In this document: positions 31,165 through 39,542 of the stretch, one piece after another
How positions within the stretch are numbered: position 1 is the first letter of the stretch
How the letters are laid out: the number at the start of each line of letters is the position of its first letter
Assembly (NCBI GenBank): GCA_947493005.1
Contig: CANLOY010000005.1
Span: 310,001-374,000 of the forward strand
DNA length: 64,000 nucleotides
Direction: 5' to 3'
Source: an uncultured Roseivirga sp.
GTDB lineage: Bacteria; Bacteroidota; Bacteroidia; Cytophagales; Cyclobacteriaceae
Program-made: the position numbers and the translations under genes
Notes under the pieces: generated by a model
Told to the model about the DNA's origin: nothing
The model's input: only the letters and a program-made list of their open reading frames with translations
Databases searched by the model: none

Positions 31165-33578
31165 TATTTTCTGATTATTGCACCAAGTTCTTTTTCAAAA
31201 CCTTGCATCAACCGGTTCATTGTTTTGTCAATAACCTTGTCGGTCAATGTTTTTTCCTGGTCTTGTAAATAGAAACTTACCGCATATGCCTTTTGGTTTT
31301 TCTCAATTTTATCACCTTCGTAAACATCAAAGACAGCAGTTTTTGTGATCAACTGTCTTTCCAATTTTAAAGCCAGTTTTCTAATCTGGTCAAAATTAAT
31401 GGCTTTGTCAACAACTAATGATAAGTCTCGCTTTACTTCAGGGAATTTAGATATCGGTTTAAAGTCCATATCGAGTACATATAGGGATTTCATAAAGTCC
31501 CAATCGAAGTCTGCCATGAATACTTCCTGGCTGATGTTATTTTTACTGACAATGGCAGGGTTGAGCTTACCTAAACTAACTAATGGTTTTTTTCCAGTTG
31601 ATATGGTTAGTCCATACGCGAAAAGGTCGCTTTGAACATCAGCGGTTTCATATTGTTCAATTCCAAACTTATTCAATAACTGACTTATTACCTGAAGCAG
31701 GTCATGGTATTGAATAGGTCTTTGTTTCTCTAACCAGTTTTCAGTCTGGCTTTCCCCGGTAATGAAAATAGTTAGTTTTTCACGCTCTTTGTACTTTTCA
31801 TTTACTTTATGATACGTTCTTCCAAATTCAAACAGACTGAGATTTGTTTGTCTCCGTTTAATGTTCCTGTCAATAACCTCTAATCCATTGAATGCAAGGC
31901 TTTGACGCATTACATTCAGATCTTCGCTAAGGTAATTAAGGATACGAACATCTTCATCACTATTAATGCTTTCGGTACTTTCAGCATAGTTATGCTTTGT
32001 GAGCGAGTTGGTTACGATTTCATTATAGCCGGCTCCCATAAGTAGTCTGGAGATTTCCATTTGAATAGCATCAGCATCTCTTTTTGGAAATTCAGACAGG
32101 AACGTGCTGCTTAGCGTATCATCTAGCGCAATGTTATTATAGCCATAGATTCTAAGTACCTCTTCAGTAATATCGGCTTCTCTTTGTACGTCTACACGGT
32201 ATGGAGGAACAACTGCTGTGAACCCTTGGTCATCCTCATTCTGGACAGAGATGTCCAGGTTGGTAAGGATTTCTTTAATCGTTTCTTTATTTAAATCTTT
32301 TCCAATTAACGAATTGACTTTATTATACTTTACAGGCACAATAAAATCAGAAACAGGCTTAGGATATATATCGGTGATATCGGATGTTATTTTTCCTCCT
32401 GCTACTTCCTGGATAAGCAGGGCAGCATATTTGAGGGCATAAACAGTAATGTTTGGATCTGTTCCTCTTTCATATCTAAAGCTTGCATCAGTTTTTAGCT
32501 GATGTGTTTGTGCGGTTTTCCTTACATAATCTGGAGAGAAGTATGCACTTTCGAGGAAAATTTCTGTAGTTGTTTCGTTAACACCTGACTTTATTCCACC
32601 AAATACACCTGCTATGCACATGCCATCTTCCTGGTTACAGATCATAAGGTCATGTGCAGACAGGCTCCTTTCTTTTTCATCAAGTGTTGTGAATTTTGTG
32701 CCTTGAGGCATGGTCTTAACAATCACCTGATTACCTGTAATGGCTTTTGCATCAAAAGCGTGCATAGGTTGACCAAGACTATGGAGAACATAGTTGGTGA
32801 CATCAACAACATTGTTGGTAGGTGCTATTCCAATGGCATTGAGTTTGGTTTTGAGCCATTCGGGAGATTCTGAGACTTTAACACCAGAAATGGTTAACGC
32901 AGAGTACCTCGGACAGGCTTCCGTGTTTTCAACTGTAACCTGAATAGCATTATCAGCACTGTCAACCTTGAATTGGTCTACAGGAGGCATAGTGATCTCT
33001 CTTTTAAATAAAGCCTTCAAGTCTCTTGCTGTTCCCAAGTGGGAGGCTGCATCTGCTCTGTTTGGCGTAAGACCAATTTCGTAGACAAAATCAGATTCAA
33101 GGTTAAAATAATTAGCAGCAGGAGTTCCATTAGGTAAATCTGTATCCAAGACCAATATGCCCTCATGAGATTGCCCTAAGCCTATTTCATCTTCGGCACA
33201 AATCATTCCCTGAGATAGTTCACCCCTGATTTTGGCTTTCTTAATTTTAAAAGGCTCACCAGAAGTTGGGTATAACATTGCATTGACTGTAGCAATAATT
33301 ACTTTTTGTCCTGCTGCAACATTTGGAGCTCCACATACAATTGGAGATGGCTCTTCTGTACCAATGTCAACAGTGGTAACACTGAGTTTATCAGCATTTG
33401 GGTGTTTCTCGCAAGTTAGCACCTCGCCAATCACTAAGCCTCTAAGTCCTCCTTTTACGCTTTCAACTTCTTCAAGCCCTTCAACTTCAAGTCCGCCATG
33501 TGTCAAAAGGTCTCCTATTTCTTTTGGAGATTCAGGTAATTCAATGTATTGCTTAAGCCAATTAAGGGAAATCTTCAT
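31164..33578 (-). CDS. pheT: Phenylalanine-tRNA ligase beta subunit
   Basis: The 804-residue protein has the full PheT domain series: an N-terminal tRNA-binding (EMAP-like) domain (GLVIGEVLTCEKHPNADKLSV), B3/B4 editing (ESAYFSPDYVRKTAQTHQLKTDASFRYERG), B5, the catalytic-like core (EVTNSLTKHNY, FEFGRTYHK) and a ferredoxin-fold anticodon-binding domain (FPEVKRDLSLVVD). It is the non-catalytic partner of PheS in charging tRNA-Phe and edits Tyr-tRNA-Phe. pheS is not in the window. It heads the run pheT-coiled coil-zapA-rny. A -7-like TAATTTTG (minus strand of 33610-33617) lies 31 bases upstream. Confidence 0.97.
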   Translation of the reverse strand: MKISLNWLKQYIELPESPKEIGDLLTHGGLEVEGLEEVESVKGGLRGLVIGEVLTCEKHPNADKLSVTTVDIGTEEPSPIVCGAPNVAAGQKVIIATVNAMLYPTSGEPFKIKKAKIRGELSQGMICAEDEIGLGQSHEGILVLDTDLPNGTPAANYFNLESDFVYEIGLTPNRADAASHLGTARDLKALFKREITMPPVDQFKVDSADNAIQVTVENTEACPRYSALTISGVKVSESPEWLKTKLNAIGIAPTNNVVDVTNYVLHSLGQPMHAFDAKAITGNQVIVKTMPQGTKFTTLDEKERSLSAHDLMICNQEDGMCIAGVFGGIKSGVNETTTEIFLESAYFSPDYVRKTAQTHQLKTDASFRYERGTDPNITVYALKYAALLIQEVAGGKITSDITDIYPKPVSDFIVPVKYNKVNSLIGKDLNKETIKEILTNLDISVQNEDDQGFTAVVPPYRVDVQREADITEEVLRIYGYNNIALDDTLSSTFLSEFPKRDADAIQMEISRLLMGAGYNEIVTNSLTKHNYAESTESINSDEDVRILNYLSEDLNVMRQSLAFNGLEVIDRNIKRRQTNLSLFEFGRTYHKVNEKYKEREKLTIFITGESQTENWLEKQRPIQYHDLLQVISQLLNKFGIEQYETADVQSDLFAYGLTISTGKKPLVSLGKLNPAIVSKNNISQEVFMADFDWDFMKSLYVLDMDFKPISKFPEVKRDLSLVVDKAINFDQIRKLALKLERQLITKTAVFDVYEGDKIEKNQKAYAVSFYLQDQEKTLTDKVIDKTMNRLMQGFEKELGAIIRK

Positions 33579-33609
33579 TAATCTGGAATTGCTCTTTTAT
33601 ACAGAAAGC

Positions 33610-33617
33610 CAAAATTA
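33610..33617 (-). promoter_or_regulatory. Putative -7 element upstream of pheT
   Basis: TAATTTTG on the minus strand matches TAnnTTTG exactly, 31 bases before the pheT start. No good TTTG is found at 19-base spacing, so this is a partial match. Confidence 0.4.
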
Positions 33618-33643
33618 AGGATTTAGCTTTTGCAATTATCTCT

Positions 33644-34261
33644 TTAGTCAATTTTATAAAGCTTTTCGCCTGCGTTTACTGCAACGTTCAATAGGTTTTC
33701 CCTTGGAGGGATCGGGCAACTATAATCGGGATTGTAGTGACAATAAGGGTTATAGGCGGTATTGAAATCTATTGTAACGGCATTTGTGTTGCGGTACTGA
33801 ACGTCAATATATCTGCCGCCACCGTAGGTGTCTACAGCACTGGTTTCATCAGCAAACATTAGAGATAATTTGTTTTGGTCCTTTTCTTCCCAATCCTGAT
33901 AAATTATAACTCTTTGTTCAATTCCCTTTAGTTTGAAATCGGCATACGCAAAAGGTATGTACTTGAGTTGTTCTCCGGTAGTTGAAGGAATGAAAATAGG
34001 TTGTTTGTTTTTAATCAAGGTGAGTCTTGCAGTTACTTTGAATGATTCATCAATAGGATAGTAGTTCAACCCTTTAAAACCTTGCTTGTCTTCTTCAAGT
34101 AAAGGGGATGAGTTGGAGAGCATTTGACCATCTTTGTCTTTCCTGTCTGTTTCAATTCTATTTTGATAATCTTCTGTACTTTCCCCAACTGTAAGGAAGT
34201 TTAAAATAGTAACTGCCACTATGGCTATAACTAATATTCCGAAAATAGTATTTCGCTTCAT
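33644..34261 (-). CDS. DUF1684-family membrane-anchored protein
   Basis: This 205-residue protein has an N-terminal TM anchor (IFGILVIAIVAVTILNFL) and a DUF1684 domain with the characteristic KGIEQRVIIYQDWE, FADETSAVDTYGGGRYIDV and the conserved terminal motif FNTAYNPYCHYNPDYSCPIPPRENLL. The conserved Cys/His/Asn cluster in the last motif suggests a metal or ligand site. Family function is unknown. It lies between radC and pheT on the same strand but with spacers of 60-100 bases. Confidence 0.88.
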   Translation of the reverse strand: MKRNTIFGILVIAIVAVTILNFLTVGESTEDYQNRIETDRKDKDGQMLSNSSPLLEEDKQGFKGLNYYPIDESFKVTARLTLIKNKQPIFIPSTTGEQLKYIPFAYADFKLKGIEQRVIIYQDWEEKDQNKLSLMFADETSAVDTYGGGRYIDVQYRNTNAVTIDFNTAYNPYCHYNPDYSCPIPPRENLLNVAVNAGEKLYKID

Positions 34262-34364
34262 CTGTAAGAGCTTATGGGTGCACTGAAAACAATGCGAATT
34301 TAGCCCCCATTCAATTGAAAATGAAATATTAATGGGGTGTATCTATTGAAGAAGTTAGCGCTGT

Positions 34365-35054
34365 TTATAGTAAGGATTCGTCAGCAAAGCTAAAGTAGCC
34401 ATCATCCCCGTATATAAGGTGATCTAGCACTGGTATTTCGAGTAGTTTTCCAGCTGACACGAGCTTCTCAGTTAACTTTTTGTCAGCTCGACTTGGTTTC
34501 AGATTGCCGCTTGGATGATTATGTATAAGTATGATTCCGCTTGCTAATTCTTCCAGCGCAATTTTAAAAATAACCTTTGGATCCACGAGGGTACCAGATA
34601 CCCCTCCTAAACTAACAGCCTTTTTGTTCAGTACTCTGTTACTCCTATTTAGTGTGACAACCCAAAACTGTTCTGTTGGCTGATCCATTAAATCTGCAGT
34701 CATCAACTGATAAACATCCTGTGAGCTTTGAATCTGTGGCCTGGATTCTCTAAGTGTGAATTTTCTTCTACGACCTAGTTCCAGAGCACTTACAATGGCA
34801 ATTGCCTTTGCCTTGCCTATTCCTTTGAACCTAACTAGTTCTTTAATTCCTAGCTTGGCTAATGCATTTAAGTCATTGTCTACTGTAGATAGTATGTGTT
34901 TGGACAGGTCTACAGCAGTATATTCTTTAGAACCAGACCCTATAAGTATGGCAATGAGCTCGGCATCTGATAATGCTGATTTGCCTTTGATTTCCAGTTT
35001 TTCTCTGGGGCGATCTTCCTTTGCCCATTTGAGTATTTTCAATCTCTTCTCCAT
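34365..35054 (-). CDS. radC: RadC-family JAB/MPN-domain protein
   Basis: This 229-residue protein has an N-terminal HhH-type UPF0758 region (RPREKLEIKGKSALSDAELIAILIGSG) and a C-terminal JAMM/MPN zinc-binding domain with the metal motif HNHPSGNLKPSRAD. The historical link to DNA repair is doubtful and the molecular role is unknown; the fold resembles deubiquitinase-type metallopeptidases. The length is normal for the chromosomal family. Confidence 0.95.
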   Translation of the reverse strand: MEKRLKILKWAKEDRPREKLEIKGKSALSDAELIAILIGSGSKEYTAVDLSKHILSTVDNDLNALAKLGIKELVRFKGIGKAKAIAIVSALELGRRRKFTLRESRPQIQSSQDVYQLMTADLMDQPTEQFWVVTLNRSNRVLNKKAVSLGGVSGTLVDPKVIFKIALEELASGIILIHNHPSGNLKPSRADKKLTEKLVSAGKLLEIPVLDHLIYGDDGYFSFADESLL

Positions 35055-35114
35055 TCGGAGCGAAAAGAAGAAATAATTGGATAAGAGGAGGTAAAAAAAT
35101 GACCAGATACAAAA

Positions 35115-35143
35115 AAAGCCGAATCAGAGTATGATCCGGCTTT
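35115..35143 (-). terminator. rpsT terminator
   Basis: On the minus strand, AAAGCCGGATC, loop ATACTCT, GATTCGGCTTT and a T-run form an 11-bp stem with one G-U pair. It starts 23 bases past the rpsT stop and before the radC start. Confidence 0.85.
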
Positions 35144-35165
35144 CGAATTTTTTCTATTAAGGCTA

Positions 35166-35417
35166 TTACAAGCTGTTCACAAGTTTAGTAAGCTTAGACT
35201 TGTTATTAGCTGCCTTGTTTTTATGAATAATATTTCTTTTAGCAAGCTTGTCGAGCATGCTGATTACTTTCTTTAAAAGCTCTTGAGCTTCACCTTTATC
35301 AGTAGTGCCTCTCAATCTCTTGATATAAGTACGAGTAGTTTTGCTCTGATATCTGTTTCTCAAACGCTTAGCTTCGTTTGATCTGATTCTTTTTAATGCT
35401 GACTTATGATTTGCCAT
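35166..35417 (-). CDS. rpsT: 30S ribosomal protein S20
   Basis: This 83-residue, very basic, all-helical protein begins MANHKSALKRIRSNEAKRLRN and ends NKAANNKSKLTKLVNSL, standard for bS20, which binds 16S rRNA early in 30S assembly. It is monocistronic, with a consensus promoter upstream (35445-35475) and a terminator downstream. Confidence 0.97.
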   Translation of the reverse strand: MANHKSALKRIRSNEAKRLRNRYQSKTTRTYIKRLRGTTDKGEAQELLKKVISMLDKLAKRNIIHKNKAANNKSKLTKLVNSL

Positions 35418-35444
35418 TTACTCTATGCTTTCTAAATTGGGATG

Positions 35445-35475
35445 CAAAGATAGGTGTATTTCAAATATTTACAAA
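35445..35475 (-). promoter_or_regulatory. Consensus Bacteroidota promoter of rpsT
   Basis: On the minus strand TTTG (35472-35475), 19 bases, then TATCTTTG (35445-35452): an exact match to TTTG-N19-TAnnTTTG. It lies 28 bases from the rpsT ATG, leaving a leader of about 20 bases. Confidence 0.78.
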
Positions 35476-35619
35476 GACTTGTAATTAAATTTCATTCATT
35501 ATTTAAATGCCTGGCTACAAAGCTGCACTTCTTTTTCCTGGATTAGCCTATTGCCATTGGTGAAATTGGTATTACTTTTTTCGCTGAAATTTCTTAATTT
35601 ATTATCTAAAGTAAAGATT

Positions 35620-36360
35620 ATGAAGGTTTTAGCGGTAGTTTTCGTCTTGTTTTTCTCTTTAACAATTGGTGCGGACATTAATGAAACACATTCAATGAGC
35701 GCACTGGAGGGGGCTTGGGAAGTAGAAACACAAAATGGACAAGCTCTTGCTCACAGAGGTGTTCTTTTGATTCAGGAACCCTATGCTTTTTACACGGAGT
35801 TCGATATTGAGAAAAAAGAATTTGTAGGTAGTCAGGGTGGGGCTATTCAGATAATGGGGAATAAAATATCATTTACTTCTGAATTTAATACTTGGAACAC
35901 AGAAGCAATTGGAGATACTTATGATATAACTGCCAGCCTTAGGGCTAACAAGGTTACATTCGAATTTACTGTTAATGGTAGCGATGTTAAAATGGTGATG
36001 AGGCGTATTGATCATGGGCAGGGTGATTTAGCTGGTGCATGGCGTATTACAGATAGAATGAGGAATGGACAAATGACTGCAATGAGGCAAGGCGCCAGAA
36101 AAACGATTAAAATGATTACGGGAAGTCGTTTTCAATGGGCAGCCTTTAATCCTGAGACCAAACAATTTTCTGGCACCGGTGGAGGTACTATAAACTTAAA
36201 GGACGGCAAATACTCAGAGCATATTGAGTTTTTCTCCAGAAATTCTGACCGTGTTGGAGCGGATTTAACTTTTAATTATAAAGTGGAGGGAAACAAATGG
36301 GATCATAGCGGTAAAAGTTCCACTGGAAATCCAATCAGAGAAATCTGGACAAAGCAGTAA
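35620..36360 (+). CDS. Secreted protein with two lipocalin-like repeats
   Basis: I use the ATG at 35620 (246 residues, MKVLAVVFVLFFSLTIGADI, a signal peptide) rather than the TTG at 35551. Two internally similar halves follow: about 30-130 (LEGAWEVETQNGQ...EFVGSQGGAIQIMGNKISFTSEF) and about 135-246 (LAGAWRITDRMRNGQ...QFSGTGGGTINLKDGKYSEHIEF). Each half has the 'L.GaW......G' opening and the 'f.G..GG.i.......y.e.ieF' strand of lipocalin-like DUFs in Bacteroidota. Ligand unknown. It is monocistronic. Confidence 0.65.
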   Translation: MKVLAVVFVLFFSLTIGADINETHSMSALEGAWEVETQNGQALAHRGVLLIQEPYAFYTEFDIEKKEFVGSQGGAIQIMGNKISFTSEFNTWNTEAIGDTYDITASLRANKVTFEFTVNGSDVKMVMRRIDHGQGDLAGAWRITDRMRNGQMTAMRQGARKTIKMITGSRFQWAAFNPETKQFSGTGGGTINLKDGKYSEHIEFFSRNSDRVGADLTFNYKVEGNKWDHSGKSSTGNPIREIWTKQ

Positions 36361-36522
36361 TTTTCTTTATATCGTTTGAGCTTTTTTCACTCCCTTACGG
36401 GCTATTTGTGGTAGCAATATATTGACTTTCTTGTTTTTTGGCATGGTAATGGATTTACCCACGTCAATGCATTAATAATGGTCCGGACCTTGGGATGAAT
36501 TGTAAACATAAATGTCAAGGTT

Positions 36523-37023
36523 ATGAAAAAAGCTTTACTAATAATAATGATACTGTCGTTCGTTGGACTGTCGCCTGAAATGATGGCACAGCGTAAAAGG
36601 AATGAAGACAGAAGGCCAGGGAGAGAAGAGGCTTTTAGGAATAAAAAGGATGGCCGAAAAAAACAGAAACAGGAAAGATTTAGGGGGCAAAGAACCCAAA
36701 GAGTTGTTGACAGAAGAGTGTATAGGAATACTGGGTGGAGAAACCATGGATATTCAGACACATATGGCTACCCCTCAAGGGTTTACTATGACTACGATTT
36801 CAGAAGAGGAAGAAGAGTTGTTGTTGATAGAAGTTATAGACCGAGTAGACGACATATTTGGGTAGCAGGTCACTGGCGATATAGTCCTCGATTAGACAGA
36901 GATGTATGGGTAAATGGCAGATGGATGGTTAGAAGAGCTAATCACAGGTGGGTGCCTGGTAGATATGAGAGATTCAATGGCACTCGAGTTTGGGTAGATG
37001 GTTGTTGGACTATATCATATTAG
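36523..37023 (+). CDS. Secreted basic protein with WxxGxW-type repeats
   Basis: This 166-residue protein has a signal peptide (residues 1-23, ending MMAQ), a very basic Arg/Lys-rich middle (RKRNEDRRPGREEAFRNKK) and a C-terminal set of W-rich repeats (IWVAGHWRY, VWVNGRWMV, RWVPGRYERF, VWVDGCW), the 'YxxWxxGxW' repeat family found in many Gram-negative secreted proteins. Function is unknown; the strong positive charge suggests binding to nucleic acid or anionic polysaccharide in the periplasm (inference). Confidence 0.75.
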   Translation: MKKALLIIMILSFVGLSPEMMAQRKRNEDRRPGREEAFRNKKDGRKKQKQERFRGQRTQRVVDRRVYRNTGWRNHGYSDTYGYPSRVYYDYDFRRGRRVVVDRSYRPSRRHIWVAGHWRYSPRLDRDVWVNGRWMVRRANHRWVPGRYERFNGTRVWVDGCWTISY

Positions 37024-37031
37024 ATAAAAGG

Positions 37032-37050
37032 AAGGGGCTTTAAGCCCCTT
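37032..37050 (+). terminator. Terminator of the WxxGxW-protein gene
   Basis: AAGGGGCTT, no or minimal loop (A), AAGCCCCTT then TTG, 8 bases after the stop. Nine bases pair on each side; the functional loop would open the central A/T pairs. Confidence 0.75.
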
Positions 37051-37096
37051 TTGTATACCCAATTATTTATAAATCCTTTAGAGCTTGATAAAGCAG

Positions 37097-37471
37097 CTAT
37101 GACAAAGCAGCATCTTTTATCATACTAAATGAAATAGACATGTGCGATGCGTCATAAATAGCTTCACCATTCTTAATTAAAATCACCTGAGGAGACTCAT
37201 GGTAAATCCTGAAAGTTTCAGCTACAGCATTTGAAAGTGATCGGAGAGCTATTAAATCCAAAAAGTAAGGCTTTATAGGGTTCCCGTCCTTACTCCATGA
37301 TCTTTCCAGTCTTTCCAGTACCATTCCTGAAATACTACACCGTGTACTATGCTTATAAATTAGTATCGGTTGCTCTTTGCTTTCAACTATTAGTTCTTTT
37401 AACTGTTCTTCGCTTTTCAGTATGTTCCAATCAATACCTTCTGCTAGCTTTTTGCTTTTGCTCCAAAACAT
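37097..37471 (-). CDS. ytxJ: YtxJ-type monothiol bacilliredoxin
   Basis: This 124-residue protein matches the 'bacillithiol system redox-active protein YtxJ' (DUF2847): PILIYKHSTRCSISGMVLERLE with the single active Cys in STRC, then a thioredoxin-like fold with the cis-Pro region HESPQVILIKNGEAIYDASH. It should reduce bacillithiol-mixed disulfides. The organism encodes bshC about 9.5 kb away in this window, supporting a bacillithiol system. It starts 3 bases beyond the stop of the E1 fusion gene and is probably co-transcribed with it. Confidence 0.88.
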   Translation of the reverse strand: MFWSKSKKLAEGIDWNILKSEEQLKELIVESKEQPILIYKHSTRCSISGMVLERLERSWSKDGNPIKPYFLDLIALRSLSNAVAETFRIYHESPQVILIKNGEAIYDASHMSISFSMIKDAALS

Positions 37472-37474
37472 GTT

Positions 37475-39454
37475 TTAGTATTCAATTAACCTTTTCAGTT
37501 TCTCAACAAGTCTTTTCTGAGGTAAAAAGTTCTCTTCCAAAGGCTTGCTAAAAGGAACCGGGGTGTCAAGGCTGGCTTCACGAACCACAGGAGCATCCAA
37601 ATGTTCAAAGCAATGTTCGCTTATCCAAGCTGCAATTTCAGCTCCTATGCCCCCAATCAAAGTATCTTCGTGCAACACAAGTACCTTGTTTGTTTTCTTA
37701 ACAGACTGTTCTACCGATTCTTTATCCCAAGGTAACAAGGTGCGCAAATCTACAATGTCGGCTGAAATGCCTTCTAGTGAAGATATTGCCTCTAAAGCCC
37801 AATGAACTCCCATACCATAAGTAACGATTGTCAAATCTTCTCCGGAACTGGCTAAAGCGGCTTTTCCAATCGGAATGGTATAATAGTCGTCAGGAATTTC
37901 CTGGCTGTGTGAGCGGTAAAGTGCTTTGTGCTCAAAAAACAGATAAGGGTTAGGTTCTTCAATGGCGGCACTCAGCATACCTTTAGCATCATGTGCATTG
38001 GATGGGTAAACGATCTTTAAGCCTGGTGTATGGAAAAACCAAGCTTCGTTTGATTGAGAATGGAATGGCCCTGCTCCAACACCAGCACCGGTTGGCATCC
38101 TAACTACAACATCTGCATTTTGACCCCAACGGTAATGAATTTTGGCAAGGTTATTAACAATCTGATTAAATCCACAGGTAACGAAGTCACCAAATTGCAT
38201 TTCAACAACGGCTTTGTATCCATTAATACATAGACCAAGTCCTGTTCCAATTATAGCAGATTCGCACAGTGGGGTGTTTCTTACTCTATCTTTACCGAAT
38301 AGATCGATAAACCCCTCTGTTACTTTAAAGACACCTCCATAATCAGCAATGTCCTGTCCCATAATCACCAGGTTAGGGTGTTTTTCCATACTTTGTTTAA
38401 GGCCATCCGATATGGCATCTACAAAGCGTTTATCTGAATTGGCTTCACTTACAGGTGAGTGCACTACCTGGTCGAAAGGAGAGAAGGTATTGTCTATCTC
38501 AGTGCTTGTATTTGCTTCTGGTAAGTTTTCGGCATAAGCAGTTTTCAAACCTTCTTCGATATCTTTTTTAATTGTTTTCCTAATTTCTGTGATAGACTCT
38601 TCGTTGAGTATTCCTTGTTTAATCAGGTATTGTTCATAATTGTCGACTGGGTCTTTCTTTGCCCAATGTTCCATGAGTTTTTTAGGAACATATTTAGTGC
38701 CGCTGGCTTCTTCATGTCCTCTCATTCGAAATGTCATAGCTTCCAGAATGACAGGTTTAGGGTCTTGCCTTATTTCATTGGCTAATTCTTTTATTGTTCT
38801 ATGTACCTCTAACAGGTTATTGCCATCGACTTGAACGGCTTTTATGCCATATGCAGGACCTTTATCAATAAAATGCTTGAATCTGAATTGTTCTTCGCTT
38901 GGAGTAGAAAGGCCATAACCATTATTCTCTATTACAAAGATTACTGGAAGATCCCAGACAGCAGCTACATTGAGCGCTTCGTGAAAGTCTCCTTCTGAGC
39001 TAGCTCCATCTCCGGTAAAAACCAAAGTGGCTTTCTTTTCTTCCTTTAATTTATTTGCGAGCGCAATACCATCAGCCAGCGCCATTTGAGGGCCTAAATG
39101 AGATATCATACCCACTATATGATGCTCTTTCGTTCCGAAATGAAATGAACGATCTCTACCCTTTGTGAAACCACTCATTTTACCCTGAAATTGAGCAAAA
39201 AGCCTACTATAAGGAATATTTCTTCCTGTGAATACACCAAGGTTTCTGTGCATTGGCAGAATGAATTCATCTTGGTCAATGGCACTGACGGCACCAACTG
39301 AAACGGCTTCTTGGCCTATTCCTGAAAACCACTTGCTAATTTTTCCTTGCCTCAATAAAATCAGCATTTTTTCCTCTATCATTCGAGGTCGGAGTATCTG
39401 TTCGTAGAGGTGGAGAAGTTCCTTTTCTGAGTAACCTGTTTTTTTGAATCTCAT
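37475..39454 (-). CDS. Branched-chain/2-oxoacid dehydrogenase E1, alpha-beta fusion
   Basis: This 659-residue protein joins two subunits. E1 alpha (about 1-320) has the TPP site GDGASSEGDFHEALNVAAV...NNGYGLST and the phosphorylation-loop-like RMRGHEEASG. E1 beta (about 335-659) has NLVIMGQDIADYGGVFKVTEGF, PLCESAIIGTGLGL and a transketolase C domain (EDLTIVTYGMG, DLRTLLPWD). The fusion is usual for Bacteroidota 2-oxoisovalerate dehydrogenases, which supply branched acyl-CoA for iso-fatty acids. E2 and E3 are not in this window. A -7 match TAATTTTG lies 20 bases upstream. Confidence 0.92.
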   Translation of the reverse strand: MRFKKTGYSEKELLHLYEQILRPRMIEEKMLILLRQGKISKWFSGIGQEAVSVGAVSAIDQDEFILPMHRNLGVFTGRNIPYSRLFAQFQGKMSGFTKGRDRSFHFGTKEHHIVGMISHLGPQMALADGIALANKLKEEKKATLVFTGDGASSEGDFHEALNVAAVWDLPVIFVIENNGYGLSTPSEEQFRFKHFIDKGPAYGIKAVQVDGNNLLEVHRTIKELANEIRQDPKPVILEAMTFRMRGHEEASGTKYVPKKLMEHWAKKDPVDNYEQYLIKQGILNEESITEIRKTIKKDIEEGLKTAYAENLPEANTSTEIDNTFSPFDQVVHSPVSEANSDKRFVDAISDGLKQSMEKHPNLVIMGQDIADYGGVFKVTEGFIDLFGKDRVRNTPLCESAIIGTGLGLCINGYKAVVEMQFGDFVTCGFNQIVNNLAKIHYRWGQNADVVVRMPTGAGVGAGPFHSQSNEAWFFHTPGLKIVYPSNAHDAKGMLSAAIEEPNPYLFFEHKALYRSHSQEIPDDYYTIPIGKAALASSGEDLTIVTYGMGVHWALEAISSLEGISADIVDLRTLLPWDKESVEQSVKKTNKVLVLHEDTLIGGIGAEIAAWISEHCFEHLDAPVVREASLDTPVPFSKPLEENFLPQKRLVEKLKRLIEY

Positions 39455-39473
39455 GGTTGGATATGTAGAGGGG

Positions 39474-39502
39474 CAAAATTAAAGTAATGCGGCTATTGCA
39501 AA
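39474..39502 (-). promoter_or_regulatory. Putative promoter of the E1 fusion-ytxJ operon
   Basis: On the minus strand TTTG (39499-39502), 17 bases, then TAATTTTG (39474-39481). The -7 element is exact; the spacing is two bases short of the usual 19. Confidence 0.5.
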
Positions 39503-39542
39503 AATTAAAGATCATATTTTTAATTTCGCTCACCTTCCTGTG

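Noticed and set aside
33232-33618. 128-codon plus-strand ORF
   Set aside because: Antisense to the N-terminal part of pheT, which is unambiguous; no independent start signal.
36402-36761. 119-codon minus-strand ORF
   Set aside because: Overlaps the start of the WxxGxW protein on the other strand, which has a proper signal peptide and terminator.
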